A DNA stretch of 64,000 nt from Omphiscola glabra (lineage: Eukaryota > Mollusca > Gastropoda > Lymnaeidae). Of this stretch, positions 57,577 through 64,000 are shown in pieces. Numbering within the stretch: position 1 is the stretch's first letter; every line of letters begins with the position of its first letter. The notes beneath the pieces are model-generated. The model saw only the letters and a program-made list of their open reading frames with translations, was not told the origin of the DNA and searched no databases. Both the position numbers and the translations under genes were made by a program. The stretch is taken from NCBI GenBank assembly GCA_964017045.1, contig OZ024810.1:15054704-15118703 (forward strand), given 5' to 3'.

Positions 57577-58500
57577 ATTAAGGACCCACGATCTAAGTAA
57601 TTGATCATTCTGGCTCCTACGTGTTTAGAGGGATTTGCAATTTTTCCGTTCTGGTATTGAAGAGGGTATTTCACTGGTTGTAAGAGCTACTCAACGATTG
57701 TATCACAAGAACTGTGGGTTGGAACGCCTGAGGCCTGATCATTCTGGCTCCTATGCAATTAGAGTTGTTTTGCACTGTTTCTGTGCCTGGTGTTGAGGAG
57801 GATATTTCACTGGTTGCAAGAGCTACTTAGTGAGGTTATCATGCACTGGGGGTTGGAAGTGTTGAGGCAATAGACGCAAATGAGTCAAGTGTACTTGCCT
57901 CAACTGCTCCTTTTGGAAGCTTGTCTCAGTCCATGTATGTCTTTGGCAGGAATGAGCAGTTCCTATACTGGCTTCTCGCTGGTATGAGCCGGAACTGCCT
58001 GTCATGGCCTCGTCACTGTCTTTGGGGAGAGGGACGAGTTTCTTTTTAATGCCAGAGCAGTGGACCAGCCTATTAGTTATCTTGTACAACATGGAGAGCT
58101 TGTATAGTCGACGACGTGCCTCCAATCGTGACCAGCCCAGTGTTTCCAGCATGCTGACAACACTAAAGGTATCCCTGTAGCGGTTCAGGACAAAGCGTGC
58201 TGCCCGTCGCTGTACTGCCTCCAGCCTGTCGATGCTTTTCTGGGTAAATGGGTCCCAGACTGAAGATGCATAATCTAAAAGCGGCCGGACAAAGGCTTTA
58301 TATGCTCTTTCATTCACACTGGAGTTGCTGATCTTTAGATAACGCCATAAGAACCCCAGGGTCTTGTTTGCCTTGTTGCAACCATTGCTAATATGCTCGT
58401 CCCAGTGGACCTATCTGAATGGTAATACCCAGGTACCTTACCGAGGAAACTGGCTCAAGTAAATGGCCATGCAATATGTAGTGGTAGTGTAGATAAGTAC
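57577..58500 (-). mobile_element. Second LINE fragment: RT C-terminus and 3' tail
   Basis: The 164-residue open stretch at 57823-58317 contains AYKAFVRPLLDYASSVWDP, AVQRRAARFVLNRY and MLETLGWSRLEARRRL. This is the conserved C-terminal block of CR1/Jockey-like RTs. A frameshifted upstream continuation (KTLGFLWRYL; SVRYLGI) extends to about 58500. Downstream the 3' tail contains a diverged direct repeat of about 135 bp (57600 and 57735). It is transcriptionally parallel to genes A and B but not part of them. Confidence 0.8.
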
Positions 58501-59333
58501 TAGAATTCACAAACAATTAACTTTGCTTGATTAGAAATTGCGGCTTTTTTTGTCTCTTTATGAACATAAAAAAATCGATTTCCTGGGGGTTATTTCTTCT
58601 GTCTCTGAAGAGTAAAAGTAGATCAACTTCAGATTTACTTTAGTAGCCCAAGACGAACAAACCCATTTAAGATTATTATTAAAAGATATCCAACGTTATG
58701 AAGAACAAAGCTACATATTAACCATAACATCAACTGACCCATGCATGTCATCATTAAGAACTCTACTGCACATCCCCTGTCTTACCCGCTGTATGCACAC
58801 CATGCACAATATGCACATTATATCTAATTAAACTCTTTAATTTTACTAATTACACTTTTTTTAAAGGCACTACCATTTGTAAACAATAATTATGTAACTA
58901 TTTATAAAATAATACAACACAATTTTTCTGATCAGACTTCTATATCTTTATTAATTAGTTAGTCTTTCTCATCAATCAAATGGAAGTGCAGTTAACATGA
59001 CGTTTATTTCAATAGTGTTATTTCTCATAAAACTATATAATAAACCTAGGCCATGCCCGTTCGTATTTAACGTGTGTTTTCGTCTTTGTTTTCCATTGTC
59101 GTATGTTACATGGCATGAAATAATATTGTCGATAGTAAGAACATTGGCTGTCAAAAAACAAGTCTCTCATTTAACATGTTCCTTTCTCACTTTTGTATAT
59201 CTTGTGATGTTTGTGATGTATCGTGTGTTTTTTATTTTAATAGCATTGTAGATGTATTTTAAGTGTTCAAATATTTTTTTTTGCATTTTATATTATTCTT
59301 GTTTTTTGCTGTTTTGATTTTCTATTATTTTTT
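58501..59333. other. Gene A to gene B intergenic sequence
   Basis: AT-rich, no convincing ORF. The 84-codon plus-strand ORF at 58997-59251 is hydrophobic and AT-driven without recognisable motifs. Confidence 0.4.
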
Positions 59334-59339
59334 TTTATT
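59334..59339 (-). promoter_or_regulatory. Candidate polyadenylation signal for gene A
   Basis: AATAAA on the minus strand about 550 bases past the gene A stop, in a T-rich stretch. Another lies at 58947-58952. Confidence 0.3.
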
Positions 59340-59886
59340 GTTTCGTTTTGTTTTCTGTTTTTGATTTGTACTTTTGTTTTTGATTCTGTAAACGTTTTTA
59401 CAAAAATATTTTGTTAATGTTTGTAAAATGTGTTGTTTAGATTTGTTGTTTTTTTTCTTTTGTGTGGATACTGCTAAACTTAGTACACGGAAACTTTTGC
59501 TTTTGTTTTCCTTTCTTCTCGTCTTCATCTGTTGTTGCTAGTTTGATGTATTTTTTTCAACTCCTCCATTGTTCTCAAAGTTCATCACCTTCTAGAGACA
59601 CTCCAAAACCAGCCACGACCAAAAAATAATAGCTTTTTTCAAATTATCGTCACAGCGCTGGTCCCTCAAGTCGATGTCTTGTTTCGTAGTCTTCCATCAT
59701 TCAAAATACGTATCAGATACACCGCTGAACAACATGCTCTTGACCTGCTCACACAAAGCCCCGTACACAGTCTGATTTTCGTTTATCAATTTTCTCAGCA
59801 TTTTCTCGACATATGCATCCACCAAAACATCTCCACTTTTTTTAAACGTGTTTACAATAGGTAAAGTGCGAGTTGCTCGCACGAGG

Positions 59887-60048
59887 TTATTCCTTGTGCG
59901 GTATATCAAACGGGTTTTCTGTACTGGCAGTGAAAGCATCCGACATCCGGTAGTATATGGTCATCTCTTGGAGGATCGTTCTGGTCAACCCGACCAGGTA
60001 GTCGATTGGTTTGTCAGGTCTGTTAATTATAAGCGACTGCAGCAAGAA
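59887..60048 (-). CDS. Gene A terminal exon: docking-domain helix 2 and C-terminus
   Basis: Acceptor attttcccacag. The exon starts FLLQSLIINRPDKPIDYLV and has 53 codons before TAA at 59887-59889. Homologous to gene B 3303-3500. A second minus-strand ORF (59697-59939) overlaps in another frame and is treated as 3' UTR. Confidence 0.75.
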   Translation of the reverse strand, partial: FLLQSLIINRPDKPIDYLVGLTRTILQEMTIYYRMSDAFTASTENPFDIPHKE

Positions 60049-63000
60049 CTGTGGGAAAAATGAGATTTAAAATAAATGTTAAAACATCGTGTATTGTTCT
60101 CAAGATTTGAACAGTGCACACGAATATATATATATATATATACCTTAATGTATTTGTATTTTTTCGTATGCGCTCCTATACCATTCATGCGATTGCGATA
60201 AAACTTTGATGAGCTGTCGTCCACAAACCCGCGCATTTTCTAAGATTACAACCGTTTTAAATATTTCGTTTGGGCCGTTTTTCCTGGATTTTTTTTTCTT
60301 ACATAAACAATGTAAAAATAAGTTCAATATGCGCTTCTTTACCATTTATCCTATGGCGATAGAAATTGGGTGAGTCGTTTTGATGACGCCCGAAAAGGTT
60401 TATAAATTATTACAATTTCAAATTATTCCATTTTGAGCCAGCGGTCCTAAATTCGTATTTCTTTTTCGAGCTATATAAATACAAATTTTATACAGAGCTA
60501 ATGCATGGGTGGATAGAATTTTAATTAAATACAAATAATGACACTAAATTTTGTATGTGACATAAAAAGTAGGTTTCTGAAGTAATACAACCCTTCTGCA
60601 ATTTTCCGTTTGTGGCCGGAGGGCCTAAATTCCTTTACACCCTTACATTAGCTATACAAATATAATTTCCGTATGCGTTCCTTTACCATTCTTCCGATAG
60701 CGATAAAACTTTGGTGAATTGATATGCACCCACGCACAAGGTTTCTTAATTGGTACAACCATTTTAAAACATTCTGTTTCGGTTCGGCGGCCCTTACTTC
60801 GTTTTTTCTTATATGAACTAGATACATGTAATTTCAAAAAAGAACTAATGCATTGGTGGATTGAATTTTAATCAAATATTTCTGAATTAGTATAAACATT
60901 TTTTTTAAAAATCCGTTTTGGGTCGGGGGCCTTAAATTTGTGTTTTTCTTATTACGTGTTCTATAAAAAAAATTATAAAACAGAGCTAATGCATGAGTGG
61001 ATTGAATTTAACGAACTAAAAACAGCGATATTTCCGTTAGTATGTGACATACTTTAGTAGGTTTCTGAATTTGTTTAACCATTTATCAACATTCAGTTTT
61101 GGACCGGGGACTCTAAATTAGTTTTTTTTTCTTCTGATTTGAACTATTTAAATATAAATATCTACGTGTGTTCCTATACCATTCATCTGATTGCAATAAA
61201 ACTTTGGTGAGTTGTTGTGTGCACGCCCCGAAAAGGTTTCTGAATAAGTACAACCATTTTACAATATTCCGTTTGGGGCCGGGGCCCTACATTAGTTTAT
61301 TGTTCTTTTATGAGCTATGTAAATATAATTTCAAACAGAGCTATTGCATGGATGGCTTCACATGAATTGAAGGTATTAATGTATATTTAAGTTTAATTCA
61401 CAGACAATGTAAATCTGCTATTTTGCTGCATGCCAAAGTGAATTATAGATATTGTCCTGCGATAGTAAATTCTTAGACTTTTTTTTTTTTTGTAGAAATA
61501 ATGTCTACTTTTTGCGATGCTATTTCGAACAGATCAATACGTTTATCTTCTTTAGTTTAAAATGCCGATTCATTATTTTCTTAAACACAATTTTGTCACA
61601 GGCTTGTGTGCTCTAAACGTATTGTGTGACACGGGGCACATCAACCCTTCTAATTCTAATATTTTTAAAGTTACACCATGGTTATTTTTGCTTTTCTATA
61701 GCTTTGATATCCTATCATTGTGTGTCCTCGTTGTTTCTTGCTTGCTTGATTTTCATTCCAGTTTATGTAGATGGGAATTAGAGACTACATAACACCCGAG
61801 GAGGTGAGGAGGGGGGGTCCTTTTGAATTACTGAAATCTAATGTTTCAATAGCCTATATTTATATTTATGTAGCTCAAAAATTTAGATTTCGTAAGTATC
61901 CACAAAAATCTCATTCTATTGTAAATGCCCCGTTCGGTTTAGACAATTATTTAACCCAAACTGTAACATGTACTTTATACCTGCGATGTTCAGTAACATA
62001 CCTCTAACAGTTCTGTGATCCCGAACTGTGTGATGTAGCGCTTAGCCTCGGATCGAGGGGAGGCTGGTGGGTAGTTGCAGCCGTCCAGGTCCATGATGGG
62101 TATGTTGTAACTCTTCTGAGTTTCTCTCGTCAGCTGGGAATAATATTTGATTTCTTGATAAGACAATAGTGGAATAGTCGAGTTTTATTAGTTTTAGGTT
62201 GTTACCCCAATAATGATTGGCAGAGCTAATGCATGCGTTGACTAATGATTGATTGGGGTGATAAATGCGTTGAACATTGATTTCCAGTGAATTGCAATAC
62301 AAGATAAATCAGCAACACAATTTTTTTTGTAGAACATAAAACTTGGCAGCAACTTCGATGATGTGATAGCATAGTTGCATATATTGAACCCATATCTGCG
62401 CATACACTGTTACATCAAACGGATTACAATCACATGCCAGCAGGTTTACAATTACAACACTCCGATTTGAAGCCCAGCCCAAAACCACCAAATTCGAGAC
62501 TCATATCAAAAGCAACAAGCCTCAAAATGTTGCATACTTTTAACATCGCAGGCAGAGTATCATCCAACGTCGGGAGACGGACATTCAATGCGGGCTTCGT
62601 CGAAGACGCTTTCTGACCGACGACATCCCACCCAGAGAATGGTCTCTCCAACGTGATTCTCGGGGGAGGCTTAATTGGTTCCGGTGGTGCCGGCTTGCTC
62701 AGCTGGCTCAAGAACAACGCCCTTGCTTTCTTCCTACTATTGGCCGTCAGCAAGTTGCTTCTTCCAATATGGGGCAGACGGAGCGTTTTGAAAGGATGAC
62801 TGTCGCTGTCGGGACTACTACTGGTTGTCTCGCTGTCGTGACTTCCGGTCTTGCTTGGGCTGCTGCTGCTGCTACTGTGGTCTGCGGAGAATACTTCTAC
62901 AGAGCTCAGATCGTCATCTGTGTAGCTGTACTGGGAGTCAATCTGAGGAAGGAGATTATACCGTCTATAATAACGAGAACGATGGCTTTGACGACGTACC

Positions 63001-64000
63001 CCTAGTCGGGTGTGCACAATCGAGGAATGCTTTGTTTTACTCGCAAGGAAACAAAGGGCTACTGAATAAGAAGTTTTGATATGTGCATAATTGTATCGTT
63101 GTTTTGAAATATCAAGAAACGAATTTATAATTTCCCAGTGATGGTAACAATTTTACTATACAGCGATGTTGGCTGCATGTACAAAATTGGAATTATGAAG
63201 AGAAAACATTATAAGAAAAAAAATGTGTGAGTCTTTTCTCTATTGTATCAATCTATGTCCGAAAGTAAGCTATAGCTCTACCAATAAGTGCGTATTTTTT
63301 TCATTATTAAATTTTATTTTAAAAAAAACTAAAGACATTAATTCCAAAATTTAAAAAAACACAACATCAATGAAAGGGTCTCAACTCAAACAACTTAGAT
63401 TGGTGCATAATAACAATCTGGATACATTCTTGAAAGCAGCAACCCTACTACATATTTATATATTGGAATCATAGTCTTTCAGTCTTCTAATTACATACAC
63501 ACAGAGCCATCTGACGGGCCATGCAACTCGTGCGGCTGATTGGGGGGCCTTGTAATATTAGAAGATTTAATGCAGGGAGTAACTAACAGAATGTGGCCGA
63601 GGGTGGGTGGGGGGATCCAGTGGCGTAGCTAGAGTGTTTGGCGCCCGAGGACAAGTTTCATTTTAAAGCGCCCTCTTTTCATTTTTTCAACTCTCAAACC
63701 CATTATTTTCATCAATAAAATGATACCAAAGCATTGCCGCCCCTAACTAGCTCTCGCCCGGGTACATCTGTACCCCCTGCCCCCCATACGCTACGCCTCT
63801 GGGGGGGATCCAACAGTCTCGTGGCGGCTCTGCTGGCGAACTCATTGTTCTCCAGTCTGTTGGTGACTAACGGCCTATCTACTGACTAATCTAATGTTCT
63901 GGCTACGACTTAAGATGTATTTAAGTCCTGTTAATATACGAGCACCTGCACTCGGCCTATTTTACTTACATGGGGGATAGTAACGTCACTATATCGAGCC
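59887..64000 (-). CDS. Gene A (3' part): paralogous protein with C-terminal RIIa/Dpy-30-like docking domain, truncated by window edge
   Basis: Four exons are visible: 63970-64000 (cut by the edge), 62538-62942, 62002-62133 and 59887-60048 with TAA at 59887-59889. All introns are phase 0. The protein has a Ser/Asp-rich stretch, then a segment with RITLERPFSGWD and LPTLDDTLPAMLK. An exon ending YITQFGITELLE follows, then a final exon starting FLLQSLIINRPDKPIDYL. The last three exons match the last three exons of gene B in order, intron position and key residues, so the two genes are tandem paralogues. The GITELLE plus PDKPIDYL pattern fits the RIIa/Dpy-30 dimerization-docking superfamily. The specific family was not recognised. 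The 5' part lies beyond the window. Confidence 0.75.
60165..61385. repeat. Degenerate long tandem repeat in the last intron of gene A
   Basis: Blocks at about 60165, 60330, 60670 and 61160 share tt-c-taccatt, gataaaactttggtga, acaaccattt, ccgtttggg(g)ccgg and gagctaatgcatgg-tgga. Units are a few hundred bp with heavy divergence; some units lost the first half. Confidence 0.6.
62002..62133 (-). CDS. Gene A exon: docking-domain helix 1
   Basis: 44 codons, phase 0/0, acceptor ttcccag, donor gtatgt. It begins LTRETQKSYNIPIMDLDG and ends RYITQFGITELLE. Counterpart of gene B 4360-4479. Confidence 0.8.
62538..62942 (-). CDS. Gene A exon, 135 codons
   Basis: Acceptor tctccttcctcag, donor gtatgc, phase 0/0. 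It begins IDSQYSYTDDDLSSVEVF, continues through a Ser-rich stretch and a Pro-rich segment (KPAPPEPIKPPP), and ends LPTLDDTLPAMLK. The C-terminal third corresponds to gene B 5957-6292. Confidence 0.75.
63618..63801. mobile_element. hAT MITE of the cagtggcgtagc family, near-identical to 11176 copy
   Basis: 184 bp with the same ends and internal phrases (ttcaactctcaaaccc, attattttcat) as 11176-11362. It is flanked by gggggatc on both sides, with one extra G of ambiguity on the right. Confidence 0.8.
63970..64000 (-). CDS. Gene A partial exon at window edge
   Basis: Donor gtaagt preceded by an open frame ARYSDVTIPH that joins in phase 0 to exon 62538-62942. Only 31 nt are visible. Confidence 0.45.

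Noticed and set aside
59697..59939. 80-codon minus-strand ORF overlapping gene A's last exon
   Set aside because: Different frame from the conserved docking-domain exon and no splice evidence; treated as 3' UTR.

Overview
The window is eukaryotic, AT-rich genomic DNA with GT-AG introns, microsatellites, many minisatellites and decayed transposons. No prokaryotic features are visible. The repeats suggest a heterobranch gastropod (pulmonate snail). SPIN-like hAT elements, short hAT MITEs ending in cagtggcgtagc, and CR1/L2-type LINE fragments all fit. SPIN has been reported from the pond snail Lymnaea. The assignment is an inference; no species-diagnostic gene is present.

Protein-coding content is almost entirely on the minus strand and consists of two tandem genes in the same orientation. 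Gene A enters from the right edge (about 64000 down to 59887); its last four exons are visible. Gene B runs from at least 55296 down to its stop at 3303. I reconstructed 32 exons of gene B by hand from splice sites. Every junction is phase-compatible and the lengths sum to 5832 nt, giving about 1,943 residues plus stop, so the model is internally consistent. It has a block of tiny exons separated by phase-1 introns (about 55-22 kb), then phase-0 exons, then one 3,270-nt exon encoding a Lys/Glu/Ser-rich, probably disordered region with internal repeats, then more phase-0 microexons and a three-exon 3' module. That module is shared with the 3' end of gene A at the same intron positions. It encodes a pattern like the RIIa/Dpy-30 dimerization-docking fold (GI-x-E-L-(I/L)-E, then a Phe-Leu helix and (K/R)PD-x-PID). 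Neither gene could be named. A ciliary or sperm-flagellar scaffold is a reasonable guess only.

The rest is intronic or intergenic repeat. It includes a 2.3-kb decayed hAT transposon with a perfect 8-bp target duplication (30734-33024), at least five SPIN-like hAT fragments, and a family of hAT MITEs with 8-bp duplications. It also includes a PIF/Harbinger-like MITE inside a tandem duplication that preserves the empty site, two LINE reverse-transcriptase fragments, SINE-like repeats, and more than twenty separate minisatellite arrays. Several arrays produce long ORFs on one or both strands because their period is a multiple of three; these are not genes.

Layout: 1-2430 downstream repeats; 2430-55300 gene B; 55300-59330 intergenic or gene B 5' region with a LINE fragment; 59334-64000 gene A.
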